Part shown: in pieces, positions 1 through 12,900 of the stretch
How the letters are laid out: every line of letters starts with the position of its first letter
Position numbering within the stretch: the first letter of the stretch is position 1
NCBI RefSeq assembly: GCF_052857255.1
Contig: NW_027526502.1
Span: 850,501-914,500, forward strand
Direction of reading: 5' to 3'
DNA length: 64,000 nt
Source of the DNA: Amblyomma americanum
Lineage: Eukaryota > Arthropoda > Arachnida > Ixodida > Ixodidae
The notes under the pieces: model-generated
What the model saw: the letters and a program-made list of their open reading frames with translations, nothing else
What the model was told of the DNA's origin: nothing
Databases searched by the model: none
Program-made: the position numbers and the translations under genes

Positions 1-1230
1 AAAGCAAGTATGCCCATTTGCTCAGATCGAACCAGCAACACTGTTGTTTTATTATTATTATCCAATACTGCCGGCCGCCTTTTCGTATCCACAAGGCAGG
101 AATTGGTACATGATGTGTACAAATACATGCTCTATCACATATAATAGCAACAAGAAAAGAAAGCAAGTATGCCCATTTGCTCAGATCGAACCAGCAACAC
201 TGTTGTTTTATTATTATTATCCAATATTGCCGGCCGCCTTTTCCTATCCACAAGGCAGGAATTGGTACATGATGTGTACAAATACATGCTCTATCACATA
301 TAATAGCAACAAAAAAAGAAAGCAAGTATGCCCATTTGCTCAGATCGAACCAGCAACACTGTTGTTTTATTATTATTATCCAATATTGCCGGCCGCCTTT
401 TCGTATCCATGGCAGGAATTGGTACATGATGTGTACAAATACATGCTCTATCACATATAATAGCAACAAGAAAAGAAAGCAAGTATGCCCATTTACTCAG
501 ATCGAACCAGCAACACTGTTGTTTTATTAATATTATCCAGTATTGCCGGCCGCCTTTTCGTATCCAAGGCAGGAATTGGTACATGATGTGTACAAATACA
601 TGCTCTAACACATATAATAGCAACAAGAAAAGAAAGCAAATGGGCACACTGTTAAGTTTTTTTTTTTGCAGATCGAACCAGCAACACTGTTGTTTTATTA
701 TTATTATCCAATATTGCCGGCCGCCTTTTCGTATCCACAAGGCAGGAATTGGTACATGATGTGTACAAATACATGCTCTATCACATATAATAGCAACAAG
801 AAAAGAAAGCAAGTATGCCCATTTGCTCAGATCGAACCAGCAACACTTGTTTTATTATTATTATCCAGTATTGACAGCCACCTTTTCGTATCCAAGGCAG
901 GAATTGGTACATGATGTGTACAAATACATGCTCTATCACATATAATAGCAACAAGAAAAGAAAGCAAATGGTCAGACTGTTAAGTTTTTTTGCAGATCGA
1001 ACCAGCAACACTGTCGTTTTATTATTATTATCCAATATTTCCGGCCGCCTTTTCGTGTACACAAGGCAGGAATTGGTACATGATGTGTACAAATACATGC
1101 TCTATCACATATAATAGCAACAAGATAAGAAAGCAAATGGGCATACTGTTAAGTTTTTTTTTGCAGATCGAACCAGCAACACTGTTGTTTTATTATCATC
1201 CAATACTGCCGGCCGCCTTTTCGTATCCAA
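1..1230. repeat. Partial higher-order repeat at window start
   Basis: This stretch matches the end of the second higher-order repeat at an offset of about 18987 bp. Shared marks include 'aaatgggcacactg' followed by a long T-tract, the shortened 'aacacttgttttatta' with 'attgacagccacc' (about 845-890 here, about 19830-19867 there), and 'aaatggtcagactg' at 967 against 19954. It is the tail of a preceding HOR copy that lies mostly outside the window. Confidence 0.8.
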
Positions 1231-1297
1231 GGCAAGAAATGGTACATGATGTGTACAAATACATGCTCTATCACATATAATAGCAACAAGAAAAGAA

Positions 1298-1454
1298 AGC
1301 AAGTATGCCCATTTGCTCAGATCGAACCAGCAACACTGTTGTTTTATTATTATTATCCAATATTGCCGGCCGCCTTTTCGTATCCATGGCAGGAATTGGT
1401 ACATGATGTGTACAAATACATGCTCTATCACATATAATAGCAACAAGAAAAGAA
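1298..1454. repeat. Type A monomer, 157-bp form (representative)
   Basis: This is a representative of the commonest short monomer. It opens with AGCAAGTATGCCCATTTGCT, in which AGCAA and TTGCT are perfect 5-bp inverted repeats around a 10-bp core. CAGATCGAACC follows directly, with no T-tract. The 'tatccatgg' form gives exactly 157 bp, seen as a constant 157-bp step between successive units from about 1298 to 2100. Near-identical runs of this form recur at about 9965-10768, 20258-21061, 27053-27856 and 37737-38540, once per higher-order repeat. Confidence 0.93.
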
Positions 1455-2254
1455 AGCAAGTATGCCCATTTGCTCAGATCGAACCAGCAACACTGTTGTT
1501 TTATTATTATTATCCAATATTGCCGGCCGCCTTTTCGTATCCATGGCAGGAATTGGTACATGATGTGTACAAATACATGCTCTATCACATATAATAGCAA
1601 CAAGAAAAGAAAGCAAGTATGCCCATTTGCTCAGATCGAACCAGCAACACTGTTGTTTTATTATTATTATCCAATATTGCCGGCCGCCTTTTCGTATCCA
1701 TGGCAGGAATTGGTACATGATGTGTACAAATACATGCTCTATCACATATAATAGCAACAAGAAAAGAAAGCAAGTATGCCCATTTGCTCAGATCGAACCA
1801 GCAACACTGTTGTTTTATTATTATTATCCAATATTGCCGGCCGCCTTTTCGTATCCATGGCAGGAATTGGTACATGATGTGTACAAATACATGCTCTATC
1901 ACATATAATAGCAACAAGAAAAGAAAGCAAGTATGCCCATTTGCTCAGATCGAACCAGCAACACTGTTGTTTTATTATTATTATCCAATATTGCCGGCCG
2001 CCTTTTCGTATCCATGGCAGGAATCGGTACATGATGTGTACAAATACATTCTCTATCACATATAATAGCAACAAGAAAAGAAAGCTAGTATGCCCATTTG
2101 CTCAGATCGAACCAGCAACACTGTGGTTTTATTAATATTATCCAATATTGCCGGCCGCCTTTTCGTATCCATGGCAGGAATTTGTACATGATGTGTACAA
2201 ATACATGCTCTATCACATATAATAGCAACAAGAAAAGAAAGCAAGTATGCCCAT

Positions 2255-2731
2255 TTGCTCAGATCGAACCAGCAACACTGTTGTTTTATTATTATTATCC
2301 AATATTGCCGGCCGCCTTTTCGTATCCACAAGGCAGGAATTGGTACATGATGTGTACAAATACATGCTCTATCACATATAATAGCAACAAGAAAAGAAAG
2401 CAAGTATGCCCATTTGCTCAGATCGAACCAGCAACACTGTTGTTTTATTATTATTATCCAATACTGCCGGCCGCCTTTTCGTATCCACAAGGCAGGAATT
2501 GGTACATGATGTGTACAAATACATGCTCTATCACATATAATAGCAACAAGAAAAGAAAGCAAGTATGCCCATTTGCTCAGATCGAACCAGCAACACTGTT
2601 GTTTTATTATTATTATCCAATATTGCCGGCCGCCTTTTCCTATCCACAAGGCAGGAATTGGTACATGATGTGTACAAATACATGCTCTATCACATATAAT
2701 AGCAACCAGAAAAGAAAGCAAGTATGCCCAT
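2255..2731. repeat. Type A monomers, 159-bp form (three-unit run)
   Basis: These units have 'tatccacaagg' in place of 'tatccatgg' or 'tatccaagg', which adds two bases and makes the monomer 159 bp, or 53 codons. In such runs a reading frame stays open across units on both strands: for example 252 codons at 2098-2856, 305 codons at 18531-19448 and 302 codons at 62537-63445 on the plus strand. The encoded 53-residue repeat is rich in Y, T and C and shows nothing recognisable. I read the openness as arithmetic and do not infer coding. Confidence 0.9.
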
Positions 2732-5700
2732 TTGCTCAGATCGAACCAGCAACACTGTTGTTTTATTATTATTATCCAATATTGCCGGCCGCCTTTTCGT
2801 ATCCATGGCAGGAATTGGTACATGATGTGTACAAATACATGCTCTATCACACATAACAGCAACAAGAAAAGAAAGCAAGTATGCCCATTTGCTCAGATTG
2901 AACCAGCAACACTGTTGTTTTATTATTATCCAATATTGCCGGCCGCCTTTTCGTATTCACAAGGCAGGAATTGGTACATGATGTGTACAAATACATGCTC
3001 TATCACATATAATAGCGACAAGAAAAGAAAGCAAGTATGCCCATTTGCTCAGATCGAACCAGCAACACTGTTGTTTTATTATTATTATCCAATATAGCCG
3101 GCCGCCTTTTCGTATCCACAAGGCAGGAATTGGTACATGATGTGTACAAATACATGCTCTATCACATATAATAGCAACAAGAAAAGAAAGCAAGTATGCC
3201 CATTTGCTCAGATCGAACCAGCGTAACTGTTGTTTTATTATTATTATCCAATATTGCCGGCCGCCTTTTCGTATCCAAGGCAGGAATTGGTACATGACGT
3301 GTACAAATACATGCTCTATCACATATAATAGCAACAAGAAAATAAAGCAAATGGGCATACTGTTAAGTTTTTTTTTTGCAGATCGAACCAGCGACACTAT
3401 CGTTTTATTATTATTATCCAATATTGCCGGCCGCATTTTCGTATACAAAAGGCAGGAATTGGTACATGATGTGTACAAATACATGCTCTATCACATATAA
3501 TAGCAACAAGAAAAGAAAGCAATTATGCCCATTTGCTCAGATCGAACCAGCAACACTGTTGTTTTATTATTATAATCCAGTATTGCCGGCCGCCTTTTCG
3601 TATCCAAGGCAGGATTTGGTACATGATTGGTACAAATACATGCTCTATCACATATAATAGCAACAAGAAAAGAAAGCAAATGGGCATACTGTTAAGTTTT
3701 TTTTTGCAGATCGAACCAGCAACACTGTTGTTTTATTATTATTATCCGATATTGCCGGCCGCCTTTTCGTATCCACAAGGCAGGAATTGGTACATGATGT
3801 GTACAAATACATGCTCTATCACACATAATAGCAACAAGAAAAGAAAGCAAGTATGCCCATTTGCTCAGATCGAACCAGCAACACTGTTGTTTTATTATTA
3901 TTATCCAATATTGCCGGCCGCCTTTTCGTATCCAAGGCAGGAATTGGTACATGATGTGTACAAATACATGCTCTATCACATATAATAGCAACAAGAAAAG
4001 AAAGCAAATGGGCATACTGTTCAGTTTTTTTGCAGATCGAACCAGCAACACTGTCGTTTTATTATTATTATCCAATATTGCCGGACGCCTTTTCGTATAC
4101 ACAAGGCAGGAATTGGTACATGATGTGTACAAATACATGCTCTATCACATATAATAGCAACAAGAAAAGAAAGCAAGTATGCCCATTTGCTCAGATCGAA
4201 CAAGCAACACTGTTGTTTTATTATTATTATCCAGTATACCCGGCCGCCTTTTAGTATCCAAGGCAGGAATTGGTACATGATGTGCACAAATACATGCTCT
4301 ATCACATATAATAGCACCAAGAAGAGAAAGCAAATGGGCATACTGTTAAGTTTTTTTTGCAGATCGAACCAGCAACACTGTTGTTTTATTATTATTATCC
4401 AATATTGCCGGCCGCCTTTTCGTATCCACAAGGCAGGAATTGGTACATGATGTGTACAAATACATGCTCTATCACATATAGTAGCAACAAGAAAAGAAAG
4501 CAAGTATGACCATTTGCTCAGATCGAACCAGCAACACTGTTGTTTTATTATTATTATCCAATATTGCCGGCCGCCTTTTCGTATCCACAAGGCAGGAATT
4601 GGTACATGATGTGTACAAATACATGCTCTATCACATATAATAGCAACAAGAAAAGAAAGCAAGTATGCCCATTTGCTCAGATCGAACCAGCAACACTGTT
4701 GTTTTATTATTATTATCCAATATTGCCGGCCGCCTTTTCGTATCCACAAGGCAGGAATTGGTACATGATGTGTACAAATACATGCTCTATCACATAAAAT
4801 AGCAACAAGAAAAGAAAGCAAATGGCCATACTGCTAAGTTTTTTTTGCAGATCGAACCAGCGACACTGTCGTTTTATTATTATTATCCAATATTGCCGGC
4901 CGCCTTTTCGTATACACAAGGCAGGAATTGGTACATGATGTGTACAAATACATGCTCTATCACATATAATAGCAACAAGAAAAGAAAGCAAGTATTCCCA
5001 TTTGCTCAGATCGAACCAGCAACACTGTTGTTTTATTATTATTATCCAGTATTGCCAGCCACCTTTTCGTATCCAAGGCAGGAATTGGAACATGATGTGT
5101 ACAAATACATGCTCTATCACATATAATAGCAACAAGAAAAGAAAGCAAATGGGCATACTGTTAAGTTTTTTTTTGCAGATCGAACCAGCAACACTGTTGT
5201 TTTATTATTATTATCCAATATTGCCGGCCGCCTTTTCGTATCCACAAGGCAGGAATTGGTACATGATGTGTACAAATACATGCTCTATCACATATAATAG
5301 CAACAAAAAAGGAAAGCAAGTATGACCATTTGCTCAGATCGAACCGGCAACACTGTTGTTTTATTATTATTACCCAATATTGCCGGCCGCCTTTTCGTAT
5401 CCACAAGGCAGGAATTGGTACATGATGTGTACAAATACATGCTCTAGCACATATAATAGCAACAAGAAAAGAAAGCAAGTATGCCCAATTGCTCAGATCG
5501 AACCAGCAACACTGTTGTTTTATTATTATTATCCAATATTGCCGGCCGCCTTTTTGTATCCACAAGGCAGGAATTGGTACATGATGTGTACAAATACATG
5601 CTCTATCACATATAATAGCAACAAGAAAAGAAAGCAAATGGCCATACTGCTAAGTTTTTTTTGCAGATCGAACCAGCGACACTGTCGTTTTATTATTATT

Positions 5701-8700
5701 ATCCAATATTTCCGGCCGCCTTTTCGTATACACAAGGCAGGAATTGGTACATGATGTGTAAAAATACATGCTCTATCACATATAATAGCAACAAGATAAG
5801 AAAGCAAATGGGCATACTGTTAAGTTTTTTTTTTGCAGATCGAACCAGCAACACTGTTGTTTTATTATTATTATCCAATATTGCCGGCCGCCTTTTCGTA
5901 TCCACAAGGCAGGAATTGGTACATGATGTGTACAAATACATGCTCTATCACATATAATAGCAACAAGAAAAGAAAGCAAGTATGACCATTTGCTCAGATC
6001 GAACCGGCAACACTGTTGTTTTATTATTATTATCCAATATTGCCGGCCGCCTTTTCGTATCCAAGGCAGGAATTGGTACATGATGTGTACAAATACATGC
6101 TCTATCACATATAACAGCAACAAGATAAGAAAGCAAATGGGCATACTGTTAAGTTTTTTTTTGCAGATCGAACCAGCAACACTGTTGTTTTATTATTATT
6201 ATCCAATATTGCCGGCCGCCTTTTCGTATCCACAAGGCAGGAATTGGTACATGATGTGTACAAATACATGCTCTATCACATATAATAGCAACAAGAAAAG
6301 AAAGCAAGTATGACCATTTGCTCAGATCGAACCGGCAACACTGTTGTTTTATTATTATTATCCAAGATTGCCGGCCGCCTTTTCGTATCCACAAGGCAGG
6401 AATTGGTACATGATGTGTACAAATACATGCTCTATCACATATAATAGCAACAAGAAAAGAAAGCAAGTATGCCCATTTGCTCAGATCGAACCAGCAACAC
6501 TGTTGTTTTATTATTATTATCCAATATTGCCGGCCGCCTTTTCGTATCCACAAGGCAGGAATTGGTACATGATGTGCACAAATACATGCTCTATCACATA
6601 TAATAGCAACAAGAAAAGAAAGCAAGTATGCCCATTTGCTCAGATGGAACCAGCGACACGGTCGTTTTATTATTATTATCCAATATTGCCGGCCGCCTTT
6701 TCGTATACACAAGGCAGGAATTGGTACATGATGTGTACAAATACATGCTCTATCACATATAATAGCAATAAGAAAAGTAAGCAAATGGCCATACTGCTAA
6801 GTTTTTTTTGCAGATCGAACCAGCGACACTGTCGTTTTATTATTATTATCCAATATTGCCGGCCGCCTTTTCGTATACACAAGGCAGGAATTGGTACATG
6901 ATGTGAACAAATACATGCTCTATCACATATAATAGCAACAAGAAAAGAAAGCAAATGGCCATATTGCTAAGTTTTTTTTGCAGATCGAACCAGCGACACT
7001 GTCGTTTTATTATTATTATCCAATATTTCCGGTCGCCTTTTCGTATACACAAGGCAGGAATTGGTACATGATGTGTACAAATACATGCTCTATCACATAT
7101 AATAGCAACAAGATAAGAAAGCAAATGGGCATACTGTTAAGTTTTTTTTGCAGATCGAACCAGCAACACTGTTGTTTTATTATTATTATCCAATATTGCC
7201 GGCCGCCTTTTCGTATCCACAAGGCAGGAATTGGTACATGATGTGTACAAATACATGCTCTATCACATATAATAGCAACAAGAAAAGAAAGCAAGTATGA
7301 CCATTTGCTCAGATCGAACCGGCAACACTGTTGTTTTATTATTATTATCCAATATTGCCGGCCGCCTTTTCGTATCCACAAGGCAGGAATTGGTACATGA
7401 TGTGTACAAATACATGCTCTATCACATATAATAGCAACAAGAAAAGAAAGCAAGTATGCCCATTTGCTCAGATCGAACCAGCGACACTGTCGTTTTATTA
7501 TTATTATCCAATATTGCCGGCCGCCTTTTCGTATACACAAGGCAGGAATTGGTACATGATGTGTACAAATACATGCTCTATCACATAAAATAGCAACAAG
7601 AAAAGAAAGGAAGTATTCCCATTTGCTCAGATCGAACCAGCGACACTGTCGTTTTATTATTATTATCCAATATTGCCGGCCGCCTTTTCGTATACACAAG
7701 GCAGGAATTGGTACATGATGTGTACAAATACATGCTCTATCACATAAAATAGCAACAAGAAAAGAAAGGAAGTATTCCCATTTGCTCAGATCGAACCAGC
7801 AACACTGTTGTTTTATTATTATTATCCAGTATTGCCAGCCACCTTTTCGTATCCAAAGCAGGAATTGGAACATGATGTGTACAAATACATGCTCTATCAC
7901 ATATAATAGCAACAAGAAAAGAAAGCAAATGGGCATACTGTTAAGTTTTTTTTGCAGATCGAACCAGCAACACTGTTGTTTTATTATTATCCAATACTGC
8001 CGGCCGCCTTTTCGTATCCAAGGCAAGAAATGGTACATGTGTACAAATACATGCTCTATCACATATAATAGCAACAAGAAAAGAAAGCAAGTATGCCCAT
8101 TTGCTCAGATCGAACCAGCAACACTGTTGTTTTATTATTATTATCCAATATTGCCGGCCGCCTTTTCCTATCCACAAGGCAGGAATTGGTACATGATGTG
8201 TACAAATACATGCTCTATCACATATAATAGCAACAAGAAAAGAAAGCAAGTATGCCCATTTGCTCAGATCGAACCAGCAACACTGTTGTTTTATTATGAT
8301 TATCCAATATTGCCGGCCGCCTTTTCGTATCCAAGGCAGGAATTGGTACATGATGTGTACAAATACATGCTCTATCACATATAATAGCAACAAGAAAAGA
8401 AAGCAAGTATGCCCATTTGCTCAGATCGAACCAGCAACACTGTTGTTTTATTATTATTATCCAATACTGCCGGCCGCCTTTTCGTATCCACAAGGCAGGA
8501 ATTGGTACATGATGTCTACAAATACATGCTCTATCACATATAATAGCAACAAGAAAAGAAAGCAAGTATGCCCATTTGCTCAGATCGAACCAGCAACAGT
8601 GTTGTTTTATTATTATTATCCAATATTGCCGGCCGCCTTTTCCTATCCACAAGGCAGGAATTGGTACATGATGTGTACAAATACATGCTCTATCACATAT

Positions 8701-9924
8701 AATAGCAACAAGAAAGGAAAGCAAGTATGCCCATTTGCTCAGATCGAACCAGCAACACTGTGGTTTTATTATTATTATCCAATATTGCCGGCCGCCTTTT
8801 CGTATCCATAGCAGGAATTGGTACATGATGTGTACAAATACATGCTCTATCACATATAATAGCAACAAGAAAAGAAAGCAAGTATGCCCATTTGCTCAGA
8901 TCGAACCAGCAACACTGTTGTTTTGTTATTATTATCCAATATTGCCGGCCGCCTTTTCGTATCCAAGGCAGGAATTGGTACATGATGTGTACAAATACAT
9001 GCTCTATCACATATAATAGCAACAAGAAAAGAAAGCAAGTATGCCCATTTGCTCAGATCGAACCAGCAACACTGTGGCTTTATTATTATTATCCAATATT
9101 GCCGGCCGCCTTTTCGTATCCAAGGCAGGAATTGGTACATGATGTGTACAAATACATGCTCTATCACATATAATAGCAACAAGAAGAAGCAAGTATGCCC
9201 ATTTGCTCAGATCGAACCAGCAACACTGTTGTTTTGTTATTATTATCCAATATTGCCGGCTGCCTTTTCGTATCCATGGCAGGAATTGGTACATGATGTG
9301 TACAAATACATGCTCTATCACATATAATAGCAACAAGAAAAGAAAGCAAGTATGCCCATTTGCTCAGATCGAACCAGCAACACTGTTGTTTTATTATTAT
9401 TATCCCATATTGCCGGCAACCTTTTCGTATCCAAGGCAGGAATTGGTACATGATGTGTACAAATACATGCTCTATCACATATAATAGCAACAAGAAAAGA
9501 AAGCAAGTATGCCCATTTGCTCAGATCGAACCAGCAACACTGGTTTTATTATTATTATCCAATATTGCCGGCCGCCTTTTCGTATCCATGGCAGGAATTG
9601 GTACATGATGTGTACAAATACATGCTCTATCACATATAATAGCAACAAGAAAAGAAAGCAAATGGTCAGACTGTTAAGTTTTTTTGCAGATCGAACCAGC
9701 AACACTGTCGTTTTATTATTATTATCCAATATTTCCGGCCGCCTTTTCGTGTACACAAGGCAGGAATTGGTACATGATGTGTACAAATACATGCTCTATC
9801 ACATATAATAGCAACAAGATAAGAAAGCAAATGGGCATACTGTTAAGTTTTTTTTTGCAGATCGAACCAGCAACACTGTTGTTTTATTATCATCCAATAC
9901 TGCCGGCCGCCTTTTCGTATCCAA

Positions 9925-12900
9925 GGCAAGAAATGGTACATGATGTGTACAAATACATGCTCTATCACATATAATAGCAACAAGAAAAGAAAGCAAGTAT
10001 GCCCATTTGCTCAGATCGAACCAGCAACACTGTTGTTTTATTATTATTATCCAATATTGCCGGCCGCCTTTTCGTATCCATGGCAGGAATTGGTACATGA
10101 TGTGTACAAATACATGCTCTATCACATATAATAGCAACAAGAAAAGAAAGCAAGTATGCCCATTTGCTCAGATCGAACCAGCAACACTGTTGTTTTATTA
10201 TTATTATCCAATATTGCCGGCCGCCTTTTCGTATCCATGGCAGGAATTGGTACATGATGTGTACAAATACATGCTCTATCACATATAATAGCAACAAGAA
10301 AAGAAAGCAAGTATGCCCATTTGCTCAGATCGAACCAGCAACACTGTTGTTTTATTATTATTATCCAATATTGCCGGCCGCCTTTTCGTATCCATGGCAG
10401 GAATTGGTACATGATGTGTACAAATACATGCTCTATCACATATAATAGCAACAAGAAAAGAAAGCAAGTATGCCCATTTGCTCAGATCGAACCAGCAACA
10501 CTGTTGTTTTATTATTATTATCCAATATTGCCGGCCGCCTTTTCGTATCCATGGCAGGAATTGGTACATGATGTGTACAAATACATGCTCTATCACATAT
10601 AATAGCAACAAGAAAAGAAAGCAAGTATGCCCATTTGCTCAGATCGAACCAGCAACACTGTTGTTTTATTATTATTATCCAATATTGCCGGCCGCCTTTT
10701 CGTATCCATGGCAGGAATCGGTACATGATGTGTACAAATACATTCTCTATCACATATAATAGCAACAAGAAAAGAAAGCAAGTATGCCCATTTGCTCAGA
10801 TCGAACCAGCAACACTGTGGTTTTATTAATATTATCCAATATTGCCGGCCGCCTTTTCGTATCCATGGCAGGAATTTGTACATGATGTGTACAAATACAT
10901 GCTCTATCACATATAATAGCAACAAGAAAAGAAAGCAAGTATGCCCATTTGCTCAGATCGAACCAGCAACACTGTTGTTTTATTATTATTATCCAATATT
11001 GCCGGCCGCCTTTTCGTATCCACAAGGCAGGAATTGGTACATGATGTGTACAAATACATGCTCTATCACATATAATAGCAACAAGAAAAGAAAGCAAGTA
11101 TGCCCATTTGCTCAGATCGAACCAGCAACACTGTTGTTTTATTATTATTATCCAATACTGCCGGCCGCCTTTTCGTATCCACAAGGCAGGAATTGGTACA
11201 TGATGTGTACAAATACATGCTCTATCACATATAATAGCAACAAGTAAAGAAAGCAAGTATGCCCATTTGCTCAGATCGAACCAGCAACACTGTTGTTTTA
11301 TTATTATTATCCAATATTGCCGGCCGCCTTTTCCTATCCACAAGGCAGGAATTGGTACATGATGTGTACAAATACATGCTCTATCACATATAATAGCAAC
11401 CAGAAAAGAAAGCAAGTATGCCCATTTGCTCAGATCGAACCAGCAACACTGTTGTTTTATTATTATTATCCAATATTGCCGGCCGCCTTTTCGTATCCAT
11501 GGCAGGAATTGGTACATGATGTGTACAAATACATGCTCTATCACACATAACAGCAACAAGAAAAGAAAGCAAGTATGCCCATTTGCTCAGATTGAACCAG
11601 CAACACTGTTGTTTTATTATTATTATCCAATATTGCCGGCCGCCTTTTCGTATCCACAAGGCAGGAATTGGTACATGATGTGTACAAATACATGCTCTAT
11701 CACATATAATAGCGACAAGAAAAGAAAGCAAGTATGCCCATTTGCTCAGATCGAACCAGCAACACTGTTGTTTTATTATTATTATCCAATATAGCCGGCC
11801 GCCTTTTCGTATCCACAAGGCAGGAATTGGTACATGATGTGTACAAATACATGCTCTATCACATATAATAGCAACAAGAAAAGAAAGCAAGTATGCCCAT
11901 TTGCTCAGATCGAACCAGCGTAACTGTTGTTTTATTATTATTATCCAATATTGCCGGCCGCCTTTTCGTATCCAAGGCAGGAATTGGTACATGACGTGTA
12001 CAAATACATGCTCTATCACATATAATAGCAACAAGAAAATAAAGCAAATGGGCATACTGTTAAGTTTTTTTTTTGCAGATCGAACCAGCGACACTATCGT
12101 TTTATTATTATTATCCAATATTGCCGGCCGCATTTTCGTATACAAAAGGCAGGAATTGGTACATGATGTGTACAAATACATGCTCTATCACATATAATAG
12201 CAACAAGAAAAGAAAGCAATTATGCCCATTTGCTCAGATCGAACCAGCAACACTGTTGTTTTATTATTATAATCCAGTATTGCCGGCCGCCTTTTCGTAT
12301 CCAAGGCAGGATTTGGTACATGATTGGTACAAATACATGCTCTATCACATATAATAGCAACAAGAAAAGAAAGCAAATGGGCATACTGTTAAGTTTTTTT
12401 TTGCAGATCGAACCAGCAACACTGTTGTTTTATTATTATTATCCGATATTGCCGGCCGCCTTTTCGTATCCACAAGGCAGGAATTGGTACATGATGTGTA
12501 CAAATACATGCTCTATCACACATAATAGCAACAAGAAAAGAAAGCAAGTATGCCCATTTGCTCAGATCGAACCAGCAACACTGTTGTTTTATTATTATTA
12601 TCCAATATTGCCGGCCGCCTTTTCGTATCCAAGGCAGGAATTGGTACATGATGTGTACAAATACATGCTCTATCACATATAATAGCAACAAGAAAAGAAA
12701 GCAAATGGGCATACTGTTCAGTTTTTTTGCAGATCGAACCAGCAACACTGTCGTTTTATTATTATTATCCAATATTGCCGGACGCCTTTTCGTATACACA
12801 AGGCAGGAATTGGTACATGATGTGTACAAATACATGCTCTATCACATATAATAGCAACAAGAAAAGAAAGCAAGTATGCCCATTTGCTCAGATCGAACAA

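Larger units (their letters stand above)
1231..9924. repeat. Higher-order repeat copy 1 (8694 bp)
   Basis: This copy is defined from the landmark 'ggcaagaaat' monomer at 1231 to its next equivalent at 9925. It contains a run of 157-bp A units, a run of 159-bp A units, then a mixed A/B block. From its start to about 9.15 kb it matches copy 2 at a constant offset of 8694, rising to 8697 after one TTA slip near 2.9 kb. Private variants are shared in register, such as 'ttattatgattatcc' at about 8295 and 16992. Compared with copy 2 it lacks about 1.6 kb (about ten monomers) near its end. Confidence 0.85.

Noticed and set aside
1160..1166. Variable T-tract lengths as meaningful variants
   Set aside because: Lengths of about six to ten T are expected from slippage or sequencing error, so they were not used to define copies.
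1318..1332. RNA polymerase III B box / tRNA-derived origin
   Set aside because: The minus strand reads GGTTCGATCTG, close to a B box, but the last consensus positions fail and no A box is found at a suitable distance; no tRNA fold was seen.
1370..1400. CENP-B box in the monomer
   Set aside because: The 'ttttcgtatcca' region has TTCG, but the required downstream A and CGGG positions do not match in any monomer form I checked.
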